Source of the DNA: Flavobacterium psychrophilum
GTDB taxonomy: Bacteria; Bacteroidota; Bacteroidia; Flavobacteriales; Flavobacteriaceae
Direction of reading: 5' to 3'
DNA: 64,000 nt
Assembly (NCBI GenBank): GCA_945879625.1
Contig: CAMCVA010000007.1
Coordinates: 1-64,000, forward strand
This document shows, piece after piece, positions 26,203 to 33,138 of the stretch (position 1 is its first letter; every line of letters begins with the position of its first letter). A model generated the notes under the pieces. It did no database searches and was not told the DNA's origin. It saw nothing but the letters and a program-made list of their open reading frames with translations. Both the position numbers and the translations under genes were made by a program.

Positions 26203-27039
26203 ATGGCACAAGAAGAAAATTGCTGTGTAGTGGTCTGCGAATCACCGCTTGACCAAAACTATTGGGATGCACAATACCAAGCCCAGCAAACGGGTTGGGA
26301 TTTGGGTTGCTGTTCGCCTGCTTTTCAAGCCTTGGCGGATGGTATCCAAAACAAAAATGCAGCTATTTTACTGCCGGGTTGCGGATCGAGTTACGAGGCT
26401 ACCTATCTAGTAAGTCAAGGGTTTACCAATATTACCTTACTGGATATCGCACCTACTTTGGTGCATAAACTGCAATCTGAGTTCAGTGACTTTTCGCAAG
26501 TTCAAGTTGTTTTGGGTGATTTTTTTGCACACCAAAACCAGTATGATTATATCCTAGAACAAACCTTTTTTTGTGCCCTTCCGCCTGCCTTGCGTGTGCA
26601 ATACGTGTCCAAAATGCACGAATTGCTAAAGCCAAATGGCCAACTGATGGGCTTGCTTTTTGATACAACATTTGAGGTGAGTCCGCCTTTTGGGGGATCT
26701 AAAGACGAATACATTAGCTTATTTGAATCTGCGTTTACACTTTTGAAACTAGAGAAATCAACATTGTCAGTTCCCAAACGATTGGGCAGTGAATTGGCGT
26801 TCCAATTTCAAAAAAAGGCCGATGTTTTGATCTCCACCTATCAATTTAAAGGCATTACATGCGGCGGTTGCAAAACCAGCGTAATGGAAAAATTTGCAAC
26901 GATTCCAAACGTGTTATCGGCGCAAATGAATTCGGCCTTTGATTTTGTATTACTCACGAGTACAGCCCCTGTGGCCCTTTCAGCCTTGCAAGCGGCCATT
27001 GCCTATGATTCTGATTATCAACTAACACCGCTAAACTAA
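26203..27039 (+). CDS. SAM methyltransferase (TPMT-like) fused to a C-terminal HMA-like domain
   Basis: 278 residues. Residues about 15-205 resemble thiopurine S-methyltransferase/TehB-type enzymes: YWDAQYQAQQTGWDLG, the SAM motif ILLPGCGSSYEA (near 55) and QTFFCALPP (near 120). Residues 212-278 look like a heavy-metal-associated (HMA) domain with GITCGGC, Cys220 and Cys223. The N-terminus is also Cys-rich (CC at 7-8, C12, CC at 36-37). TPMT relatives methylate thiols, selenite or tellurite species, so the fusion suggests methylation of a metal(loid) or sulfur compound held by thiolates; this is inference. It sits between a rhodanese and a thioredoxin gene. Confidence 0.8.
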   Translation: MAQEENCCVVVCESPLDQNYWDAQYQAQQTGWDLGCCSPAFQALADGIQNKNAAILLPGCGSSYEATYLVSQGFTNITLLDIAPTLVHKLQSEFSDFSQVQVVLGDFFAHQNQYDYILEQTFFCALPPALRVQYVSKMHELLKPNGQLMGLLFDTTFEVSPPFGGSKDEYISLFESAFTLLKLEKSTLSVPKRLGSELAFQFQKKADVLISTYQFKGITCGGCKTSVMEKFATIPNVLSAQMNSAFDFVLLTSTAPVALSALQAAIAYDSDYQLTPLN

Positions 27040-27040
27040 G

Positions 27041-27235
27041 ATGAACTTTATACAAAACCTTACTCGTAATTGGCATTTTATGCGTTGGCTGCGATTGGCC
27101 TTGGCACTCTATTTGTTTGAACAAGCCTACCAAACCCACGAATATTTTTTAGTTGTCTTTGGCGGATTCTTTTTATTGCAAGCCGTTTTTAATTGGGGTT
27201 GTGGTCCCAACGGTTGTTCGATTCCAAAAAAATAA
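27041..27235 (+). CDS. Small membrane protein, DUF2892/YgaP-like
   Basis: 64 residues with two hydrophobic helices (about 15-31 and 36-50) and a Cys motif at the end, NWGCGPNGCSI. It resembles the short inner-membrane proteins that accompany rhodaneses (the YgaP membrane part), but the C-terminal CGPNGC is a different feature that could bind a metal or take part in thiol exchange. It follows the methyltransferase stop by one base and precedes thioredoxin by 4 bases, so it is a firm operon member. Confidence 0.75.
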   Translation: MNFIQNLTRNWHFMRWLRLALALYLFEQAYQTHEYFLVVFGGFFLLQAVFNWGCGPNGCSIPKK

Positions 27236-27239
27236 TCTC

Positions 27240-27542
27240 ATGAAAACTTCATTTCAAGAATTGATACAAAGTGAAAAACCGGTATTGGTCGATTTTTTTG
27301 CCACTTGGTGCGGGCCTTGTACCCAATTAGCTCCACGACTCAAAGAGGTAAAAGACCAATTGGGCGATCGCATCAGCATCATTAAAATTGATGTTGATAA
27401 AAACCAAGAAATTGCCTCAATCTATCAGGTGCGCGGGGTACCTACACTCCTGTTGTTTCAAAACGGCAAACAGCTGTGGCGGCAATCGGGTGTATTAAGT
27501 AAAGCAGAAATTGTTGGGCATATTTCCGACAAAACAAAATAA
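27240..27542 (+). CDS. Thioredoxin
   Basis: 100 residues from the ATG at 27240; an earlier in-frame start at 27153 would overlap the previous gene and was rejected. The redox site is WCGPC (Cys24, Cys27), with the cis-Pro loop VRGVPTLLLF near residue 69. It has no signal peptide, so it acts in the cytoplasm, probably reducing persulfides or disulfides formed by the rhodaneses and the methyltransferase-HMA protein of the same operon. General thioredoxin duty cannot be excluded. Confidence 0.92.
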   Translation: MKTSFQELIQSEKPVLVDFFATWCGPCTQLAPRLKEVKDQLGDRISIIKIDVDKNQEIASIYQVRGVPTLLLFQNGKQLWRQSGVLSKAEIVGHISDKTK

Positions 27543-27575
27543 TGTTAAAGAAATAAATAGTTTAGTAAAAAAGTA

Positions 27576-27583
27576 TATTTTTG
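27576..27583 (+). promoter_or_regulatory. Candidate promoter of the small Cys/Lys-rich gene
   Basis: TATTTTTG, matching TAnnTTTG, 41 nt before the ATG at 27625. Confidence 0.5.
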
Positions 27584-27624
27584 ATTCCAATTAATTCAAA
27601 TTAAAAACCCTTAAATAATATACC

Positions 27625-27804
27625 ATGAAAAAAGCAGTATTGATGTTGGCCTTAGTAGCTTTTACCTTTTCAACCTTAAATGCACAAGAGAAACCTAAGG
27701 CAGAAGCTAAAAAAGAATGTTCAACCGCTGAAAAAAAAGCATGTGGAACAACTGAAAAAAAAGCAGGTTGTTGTGCTGCCAAAAAAGCAGACAAAAAAGA
27801 CTAA
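27625..27804 (+). CDS. Small exported Cys/Lys-rich peptide (59 residues)
   Basis: I do not recognise this family. A clear signal peptide (about 1-20: MKKAVLMLALVAFT..., ending LNAQ) is followed by a 39-residue mature part rich in Lys, Ala and Cys, with a repeat of the form T(A/T)EKKA(C/G): STAEKKACG then TTEKKAGCC. Four Cys remain in the mature chain. It has its own promoter and a terminator behind it, so it is likely a real single gene transcribed between the thioredoxin and persulfide-dioxygenase genes. Cys pairs and Lys suggest metal binding or persulfide capture in the periplasm, but this is only a guess from composition. Confidence 0.75.
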   Translation: MKKAVLMLALVAFTFSTLNAQEKPKAEAKKECSTAEKKACGTTEKKAGCCAAKKADKKD

Positions 27805-27820
27805 TTCCAATTAGGAAAAC

Positions 27821-27856
27821 AAAAAAGGTGTTTGAGCAATCAAGCACTTTTTTTTA
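27821..27856 (+). terminator. Terminator of the small peptide gene
   Basis: An imperfect hairpin: AAAAGGTGTTTGA (27823-27835) against TCAAGCAC followed by a run of T (27840-27855), with a GCAA loop and two G-T pairs. Confidence 0.75.
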
Positions 27857-27890
27857 TTTCTATTCGCTAAAAACAAACTAGTTAATACCT

Positions 27891-27898
27891 TATTTTTG
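27891..27898 (+). promoter_or_regulatory. Candidate promoter of the MBL-rhodanese gene
   Basis: TATTTTTG, matching TAnnTTTG, 15 nt before the ATG at 27914. Confidence 0.5.
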
Positions 27899-27913
27899 CA
27901 CCAAATTTAATCC

Positions 27914-29326
27914 ATGAAAATAGAACAAATTTATACCGGCTGTATAGCACAAGCGGCCTATTATTTAGAAAGCAAAGGCGAAGCTGCTATCTTTGATCCG
28001 CTGCGTGAAGTTGAGCCCTATTTGGCCAAAGCAGCTGCCGATAACGCCAAAATAACTTACATTTTTGAAACCCATTTTCATGCCGATTTTGTTTCGGGGC
28101 ATTTGGATTTGGCACAAAAAACAGGTGCGCAAATTGTGTTTGGTCCAACAGCTACACCCCAATTTGAAGCACTTATCGCCCAAGACAACCAAGAATTTAA
28201 AGTGGGCGATTACACCATAAAATTGTTGCACACCCCAGGCCATACGCTAGAAAGCAGCTGTTATTTGTTGCTCGACGAAAACCAAAAAGGATACGGCATT
28301 ATTACCGGCGACACTTTATTTATTGGTGATGTAGGTCGACCCGATTTGGCGCAAGCCATGGTGGAAGATCTTACGCAAGAAAAATTAGCTTCTTATTTAT
28401 TTGATTCGCTACGCAACAAAATTATGCCATTGGCTGACGATTTAATTGTGTTTCCGAGTCACGGAGCCGGCAGTGCTTGCGGGAAAAACATGAGCAAAGA
28501 AACAACGGATACCCTTGGGAACCAGAAAAAAACCAACTATGCCCTGCGTGTCGACATGACGCGCGAAGAATTTACCGCCGAATTGCTCGACGGATTGGGT
28601 TTGCCTCCTGCTTATTTTCCACAAAATGTGTTACTCAATAGCCAAGGATATACTTCTTTGGATACCGTGTTGAGCCGCTCGATGCAAGCCTTAACTCCTG
28701 TACAAGTTCAGGAAATTGTACAAGATCAGCAAACCATACTATTGGATGTGCGCAGCGAAGACGAATTTTGTGCGGGCCATATCCCAAATTCCATTTTTAT
28801 CGGATTGCAAGGAAATTTTGCGCCTTGGGTGGGAGCTTTATTGCAAAACGTGGAGCAACAGCTTATTTTGGTTGTAACCGAAGGCAAAGAAACGGAAGCA
28901 ATTACCCGACTTGCACGCGTGGGGTTTGATCAGGTGCAAGGCTATTTACAAGGAGGAATTGTGGCTTGGGAACACATGGGATTGCCTGTTGCCCAAATTA
29001 CCTCGATAAGTCCAGCCGAATTTGAATCCGAACATCAAGCCAATTCAATCGTAATTGATGCGCGAAAACCCAGCGAGTTTGAAGCCGAACACCTGGAAGG
29101 TGCTGTAAACATAGCATTAGACACAATCAATACACATCTTGGGGAAGTGCCCGAAAGTCCTTTCTACTTGCATTGTGCAGGCGGATATCGTTCGGTTATG
29201 ATGGGCTCAATCCTGAAACGAAATGGCATTCATTCGTTTACCAACATCGAAAAAGGCATGGCTGGAATTCGCCAAACCAAGCTCCCGCTCACGCATTTTG
29301 TTTGCCCCAGTACACTTATAAAATAG
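27914..29326 (+). CDS. Persulfide dioxygenase-like MBL-fold protein with two rhodanese domains
   Basis: 470 residues. The N-terminal metallo-beta-lactamase domain (about 1-240) has HFHADFVSGH with His54, His56, Asp58 and His63, and HTPGHTLES near 110, as in ETHE1-type persulfide dioxygenases. Two rhodanese domains follow. The first (about 265-355) lacks the catalytic Cys, its loop reading VVTEGKE. The second (about 370-465) keeps it as Cys421 in LHCAGGYRS. The protein probably oxidises glutathione-like or protein persulfides to sulfite, with the rhodanese part handing sulfur on. The TauE/SafE-type permease nearby could export the product; that link is inference. Confidence 0.9.
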   Translation: MKIEQIYTGCIAQAAYYLESKGEAAIFDPLREVEPYLAKAAADNAKITYIFETHFHADFVSGHLDLAQKTGAQIVFGPTATPQFEALIAQDNQEFKVGDYTIKLLHTPGHTLESSCYLLLDENQKGYGIITGDTLFIGDVGRPDLAQAMVEDLTQEKLASYLFDSLRNKIMPLADDLIVFPSHGAGSACGKNMSKETTDTLGNQKKTNYALRVDMTREEFTAELLDGLGLPPAYFPQNVLLNSQGYTSLDTVLSRSMQALTPVQVQEIVQDQQTILLDVRSEDEFCAGHIPNSIFIGLQGNFAPWVGALLQNVEQQLILVVTEGKETEAITRLARVGFDQVQGYLQGGIVAWEHMGLPVAQITSISPAEFESEHQANSIVIDARKPSEFEAEHLEGAVNIALDTINTHLGEVPESPFYLHCAGGYRSVMMGSILKRNGIHSFTNIEKGMAGIRQTKLPLTHFVCPSTLIK

Positions 29327-29361
29327 TAAGACAAAAAATAGTCAATACCCATAAATTTAAA

Positions 29362-29369
29362 TACTTTTG
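29362..29369 (+). promoter_or_regulatory. Candidate promoter of the TlpA-like gene
   Basis: TACTTTTG, a match to TAnnTTTG, 31 nt before the ATG at 29401. Confidence 0.55.
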
Positions 29370-29400
29370 CACACGTAAATCAAATAAAACACGCATAAAT

Positions 29401-30564
29401 ATGAAATCAATGTTACTAAGTTTTTCACGAATTTTCCTCGTACTTACTGCCGCTACAATGGTATTTTCTTGCAACAAAGCAGGCGAAAACGAATACATCA
29501 TTACTGGAACCATCAAAGGAATTGCCGACGGTAAAAAAGTATTTTTAGAAGTACAAGACGACATGACTGGGGCTTTTAAAGCCTTGGATACCGTGAAAGT
29601 TGAAGGTGGAAAATTCACCATAGAAGGATCGGCAAAAGGCGCTGACATCAATTTAATTCAAATCGAATCGGTAGACGGAAAAATCCCATTTATTTTGGAA
29701 AATGGCGATATCGAAATGGACATCAATAAAGACAGCTTAAGCTTGGTGAAAGTTTCGGGTACCTATAACAACGACGAATTGACTGCCTACCGCGAGTTGG
29801 GAACCAAAATCCAAAAGGATATGATGAAGTTCCAAAAAGACAACATGGCAAAAATGAACCAAGCGCAACAAAAAAAGGACACGGTAACCGTAAATACTTT
29901 GCGTAAAGCGTACTTTAAATTTCAAGAAGATTTTGCCAAACAATCAGAAGAGTACGTAAAAACACACCCAAAATCATTCATTTCTTTGTTGATTATTGAA
30001 AGCTTGTTTCAACAAATGGTTGATCCTGCCAAAATTACCACCTACTTTAATGGCTTGGACAAAGAATTAAAAGCCAACAAACACGGAAAGAAAATCAAAT
30101 CCCAGTTGGATTTATTGAACAAGCCCGCTGCTCCTGCAAGTGTTGAAGTAGGCAGTATTGCTCCCGATTTTTCTGCTCCCGGTCCTGATGGAAAAGTGAT
30201 GAGTTTGAAACAAAGCATGGGCAAAGTAACCTTAGTAGATTTTTGGGCTTCATGGTGCAATCCGTGTAGAGCCGAAAACCCAAACAATGTAGCTTTGTAC
30301 AATGAGTTTCATGCTAAAGGATTAAATATTATTGGTGTTTCGTTGGATAAAGACGGAGCCAAATGGAAAGAAGCCATTGCCAAAGACAAATTGGCTTGGC
30401 CACAAATCTCCAACCTAAAATACTGGGACGAGCCAATTCGCGTAACCTACGGAGTTGAATCGATTCCTGCTACTTTCTTGTTGGACGCCAACGGAACGGT
30501 AGTTGCCAAAGACCTAACAGGCGCTGCCTTGAAAGCTAAAGTAGCTGAGTTGTTGGCGAAATAA
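29401..30564 (+). CDS. TlpA-like thioredoxin-fold lipoprotein with DUF4369-type N-terminal domain
   Basis: 387 residues from the ATG at 29401; the frame extends upstream over the end of the previous gene but has no better start. A lipoprotein signal ends at Cys24 (VFSC). An N-terminal beta domain (about 30-135, ITGTIKGIADGKKVFLEV) of the DUF4369 type is followed by a linker and a C-terminal TlpA/ResA-like thioredoxin fold with WASWCNPC, Cys286 and Cys289. It should act in the periplasm as a thiol-disulfide reductase or in another redox task. Bacteroidota have many such proteins with undefined partners. It has its own promoter and terminator. Confidence 0.9.
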   Translation: MKSMLLSFSRIFLVLTAATMVFSCNKAGENEYIITGTIKGIADGKKVFLEVQDDMTGAFKALDTVKVEGGKFTIEGSAKGADINLIQIESVDGKIPFILENGDIEMDINKDSLSLVKVSGTYNNDELTAYRELGTKIQKDMMKFQKDNMAKMNQAQQKKDTVTVNTLRKAYFKFQEDFAKQSEEYVKTHPKSFISLLIIESLFQQMVDPAKITTYFNGLDKELKANKHGKKIKSQLDLLNKPAAPASVEVGSIAPDFSAPGPDGKVMSLKQSMGKVTLVDFWASWCNPCRAENPNNVALYNEFHAKGLNIIGVSLDKDGAKWKEAIAKDKLAWPQISNLKYWDEPIRVTYGVESIPATFLLDANGTVVAKDLTGAALKAKVAELLAK

Positions 30565-30575
30565 ATTTGAGTTGG

Positions 30576-30591
30576 TCCCGAAGTCTCGGGA
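30576..30591. repeat. Short TCCCGA/TCGGGA hairpin
   Basis: A perfect 6-bp inverted repeat, TCCCGA and TCGGGA with a 4-nt loop, 12 bases past the TlpA-like stop. It lacks a U-tract and so is not a canonical terminator. Confidence 0.55.
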
Positions 30592-30616
30592 TTCAAAATG
30601 ATAGTCTAAAATCTAT

Positions 30617-30650
30617 AAAAAAAGGATACTCAATCGGGTGTCCTTTTTTT
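30617..30650 (+). terminator. Terminator of the TlpA-like gene
   Basis: AAAAAGGATACTC pairs with GGGTGTCCTTTTT around an AATC loop (two G-T pairs) and ends in a T run. Confidence 0.85.
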
Positions 30651-30776
30651 ATGTATTTCTATTTCAAAGGCCAAGAAAAAGAGCTAAGTGATCGCTTTTA
30701 AATTGGCAAGTCGCAAAATAGTTTTTTGGTTAAAACTCATCTATATTATGATTTTATATTTTCAGTCTATAACACA

Positions 30777-30804
30777 ATTTTTAATTATTCATTTTTAATT
30801 AATA
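30777..30804 (+). repeat. ATTTTTA/ATTATTn heptamers across the SIMPL stop codon
   Basis: Four 7-mers: ATTTTTA, ATTATTC, ATTTTTA, ATTAATA. They run over the stop codon of the SIMPL gene (30795-30797). The rest of the 230-base gap 30565-30794 holds the TCCCGA hairpin, a terminator and otherwise nothing I recognise. Confidence 0.7.
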
Positions 30805-31481
30805 CCGAAGCTCACCTCAATCTGCACACTCAGTTCCAATTCTCCCGCAGCTAAAGTTTCGCGAGCAGCTCCATCGGCTTGCATGGCCATCATTTTTGAA
30901 TTGTAAAAAGGGCGAGGCGATTCACTTACAGCTGTATCTGATATGGACTGCACCTTCCCTACTTTTTGTCCCACCACCGAAAGGTAATCTTGGGCCTTTT
31001 CTACCGCGTTTTGCATAGCCAATTTACGGACACTCGATTGCAATTTGGCCTGTTGCGACGATTGAAATACAACCGACGAAATATTCGTAATTCCGGCAGT
31101 AACCATATCAGTCATTAGTCCATCATATTTGCTTAAATCACGCAGCAATAAACTAATACTTTGATTGGCATGTATAAAGGTTTTCTTGGTTTCGTAGTCA
31201 TACGAAGGCTGTAAACTTACCCGCTGAGTTTGTACATCAGCCGGAGCCAAGCCCCACTTTTTAATGCCTTTTAAAACCGCAGCAGTTTTGGCATCGTTTT
31301 GTTCTTTTACTGCTTTGGTTTCGGTCCCTTTGGTTTCTATCGAAAGACTAATAACTACCTGATCGGGAACAATTTTTAATTTGCCTTCGCCCATTACGGT
31401 TACCAAGGCTAGATTTTTTGATTCTTGTGCAAAGCTGCTTGCAAAAGCTAAAATTACGAGGAGTAGGATTGATTTTTTCAT
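30795..31481 (-). CDS. SIMPL-domain (DUF541) exported protein
   Basis: 228 residues with a signal peptide (about 1-19, ending FAQ) and a SIMPL/DUF541 domain with repeated beta-alpha units. LVTVMGEGKLKIVPDQVVISLSIET near the N-terminus and the central repetition of VRKLAMQNAVEKAQDYLSVVG (near 155) fit the family. Such periplasmic proteins form ring-like oligomers in a few cases, with unclear function. It lies behind a rhomboid protease gene, separated by 27 bases that consist almost only of ATTTTTA/ATTATTA heptamers. Both ends of the gene carry that repeat. Confidence 0.85.
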   Translation of the reverse strand: MKKSILLLVILAFASSFAQESKNLALVTVMGEGKLKIVPDQVVISLSIETKGTETKAVKEQNDAKTAAVLKGIKKWGLAPADVQTQRVSLQPSYDYETKKTFIHANQSISLLLRDLSKYDGLMTDMVTAGITNISSVVFQSSQQAKLQSSVRKLAMQNAVEKAQDYLSVVGQKVGKVQSISDTAVSESPRPFYNSKMMAMQADGAARETLAAGELELSVQIEVSFGIN

Positions 31482-31514
31482 TTTTAATTATTAATTTTTA
31501 ATTATTAATTACAG
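31480..31514 (+). repeat. ATTTTTA/ATTATTA heptamers between the rhomboid and SIMPL genes
   Basis: Five 7-mers in phase: ATTTTTA, ATTATTA, ATTTTTA, ATTATTA, ATTACAG. They fill the intergenic space and touch the start codon of one gene and the stop codon of the other. Confidence 0.75.
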
Positions 31515-32150
31515 TTTCCCTGTTTTGACCAACACAAACAACAACACAATAGGTATGGCCAAGAGAATCACCATAAAGGTATGTTCAGTGAGTAAATCGG
31601 GGGCTTTGAGGAGCGTTAACACATATCCGCCAATGGCACCACCAAAGTGAGCGGTGTGACCAATGTTGTCGTTTTTGGCCTTCATGCCATAGATCGAATA
31701 CAACAAATACCCTATACCAAACAAATAGGCCGGAATGGGAATTGGAATAAAAAACAGGTACAAACTCATCTCCGGATTGAGTAAAATAGCCGAATATAAC
31801 ACACCCGTTACGGCTCCCGAAGCGCCAATAGCCGAGTAATGGTAATCGTCTTTGTGAAACAACAAGGTGAGTAGGCTACCAAATACCAAACTGCCGGTGT
31901 AGATCAGTCCAAACGAAAATTCATTGAGGTAATTAATCACCACAGGTCCAAACATGAACAAGGTGAACATGTTGAAAAATAAATGCCCTATATCGGCGTG
32001 TAAAAACCCCGATGTTAGCATTCGATATTGCTCGCCTGCGCGAATGCTGCCAATGTGAAATTGGTAGTTGCGGATGAAACTTAAATCGTTAAACCCTTTA
32101 AAACTTGTAAGCAAATTCAAGCCAATAAGAATAAGTAATAGCATGCTCAT
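31509..32150 (-). CDS. Rhomboid-family intramembrane serine protease
   Basis: 213 residues from the ATG at 32150; the frame runs up to a TTG at 32213, but that would extend into an unlikely polar leader and over the candidate promoter (TATTTTTA, 32171-32178 on the - strand). About six membrane helices are seen. The catalytic Ser is in GASGAVTG and the His in HTAHFGGAIGG, the normal rhomboid pair. The typical WR-like loop is represented by RAGEQYRMLTSGFLH (near 36) with GHLFFNM following. It cuts membrane-spanning substrates that are not known here. The SIMPL gene follows on the same strand. Confidence 0.88.
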   Translation of the reverse strand: MSMLLLILIGLNLLTSFKGFNDLSFIRNYQFHIGSIRAGEQYRMLTSGFLHADIGHLFFNMFTLFMFGPVVINYLNEFSFGLIYTGSLVFGSLLTLLFHKDDYHYSAIGASGAVTGVLYSAILLNPEMSLYLFFIPIPIPAYLFGIGYLLYSIYGMKAKNDNIGHTAHFGGAIGGYVLTLLKAPDLLTEHTFMVILLAIPIVLLFVLVKTGKL

Positions 32151-32170
32151 GTGTTGCGATTTTTGAATCG

Positions 32171-32178
32171 TAAAAATA
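32171..32178 (-). promoter_or_regulatory. Candidate promoter of the rhomboid gene
   Basis: TATTTTTA on the - strand, a near match to TAnnTTTG, 20 nt before the chosen ATG at 32150. It lies inside the longer TTG-initiated version of the gene, which argues for the shorter one. Confidence 0.35.
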
Positions 32179-32231
32179 GGACTGTTTTGGGTGATAACGC
32201 GAAATTGCTCCAAGTATTTCGGGTAAAAGCG

Positions 32232-32239
32232 TATATTTG
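32232..32239 (+). promoter_or_regulatory. Candidate promoter of the acyltransferase gene
   Basis: TATATTTG, a match to TAnnTTTG, 16 nt before the ATG at 32256. A TTG at 32205-32207 is 24 nt further up, slightly long. Confidence 0.6.
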
Positions 32240-32255
32240 TTCAAATTTTTTTGGC

Positions 32256-33134
32256 ATGCAGTTGTTGTTGTATCTATTGTTTTATCCGCTCATTTGGTGC
32301 ATTTCGAAATTGCCGTTTCGGGCCATGTATATGTTGTCTGACGGCATCTGCTTTTTGGTGTATCGGGTGGTGCGCTACCGCAAAAAAACAGTACGCGAAA
32401 ACATTGCTCTGGCACTTCCCCATCTTTCTTTAGCAGAACGAATTGAAGTGGAACGCAAATTTTACCACCACTTGTGTGATTTGTTTCTAGAAATGATGAA
32501 AACACTAAGTATCAGCGACGCCGAAATCAATGCGCGTTTTGTGTACACCAACATGGATGTTTATTTAGATCTAGAAAAAAAGGAGAAAAGTGTCGCCATG
32601 CTTTGCGCCCACTACAACAGCTACGAATGGACCATCTCCATTAATCCTAAAATTAAATTTGAAGGTATTGCGATTTATAAAAAAATCAGCAATAAGTACT
32701 TTGATCGGTTGGTGCATCATATCCGATCTCGATTTAAAGCAACCTTAGTAACCAACAAAGAAGCGATACCAAAAATTAGTCAAAATGCACGCAATAAAAA
32801 CTTTTGTTTGTATGGTTTTGCCAGTGATCAGTCGCCTCGAGTAAATGCAGCACACCACTGGAAAAATTTCATGGGCATGTATGTGCCTGTGCACACCGGC
32901 GGTGAAATGTTGGCCAAGAAATACGATATGAATGTGGCTTTACTCAAAATTACCAAAGTAAAGCGCGGATTTTATGAAGCCGAAATCGTACAGGTGTATG
33001 AAGAGGTGAAGCAAATTCCCAACTACGAAATATCCGATCGATTTATGGAAATGGTGGAGCAACAAATCCTAGAAGCACCCGAATTCTATTTGTGGACCCA
33101 CAAACGTTGGAAACACCGCAAAGAACAAGTATAA
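32256..33134 (+). CDS. Lipid A biosynthesis-type lauroyl acyltransferase (LpxL/HtrB-like)
   Basis: 292 residues from the ATG at 32256, placed just after a good promoter; an upstream TTG at 32151 would read through it. An N-terminal hydrophobic stretch (about 1-20) anchors it on the inner membrane. The family acyltransferase site is less typical than in E. coli, with AHYNSYEW (near 122) in the position of the usual HxxxxE/D motif. Such enzymes add secondary acyl chains to lipid A or other lipids. It ends 4 bases before the convergent aminotransferase gene. Exact acceptor is not certain. Confidence 0.85.
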   Translation: MQLLLYLLFYPLIWCISKLPFRAMYMLSDGICFLVYRVVRYRKKTVRENIALALPHLSLAERIEVERKFYHHLCDLFLEMMKTLSISDAEINARFVYTNMDVYLDLEKKEKSVAMLCAHYNSYEWTISINPKIKFEGIAIYKKISNKYFDRLVHHIRSRFKATLVTNKEAIPKISQNARNKNFCLYGFASDQSPRVNAAHHWKNFMGMYVPVHTGGEMLAKKYDMNVALLKITKVKRGFYEAEIVQVYEEVKQIPNYEISDRFMEMVEQQILEAPEFYLWTHKRWKHRKEQV

Positions 33135-33138
33135 ATTT

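Noticed and set aside
30576..30591. TCCCGA hairpin as the terminator of the TlpA-like gene
   Set aside because: It has no U-tract, and a better terminator stands at 30617-30650.
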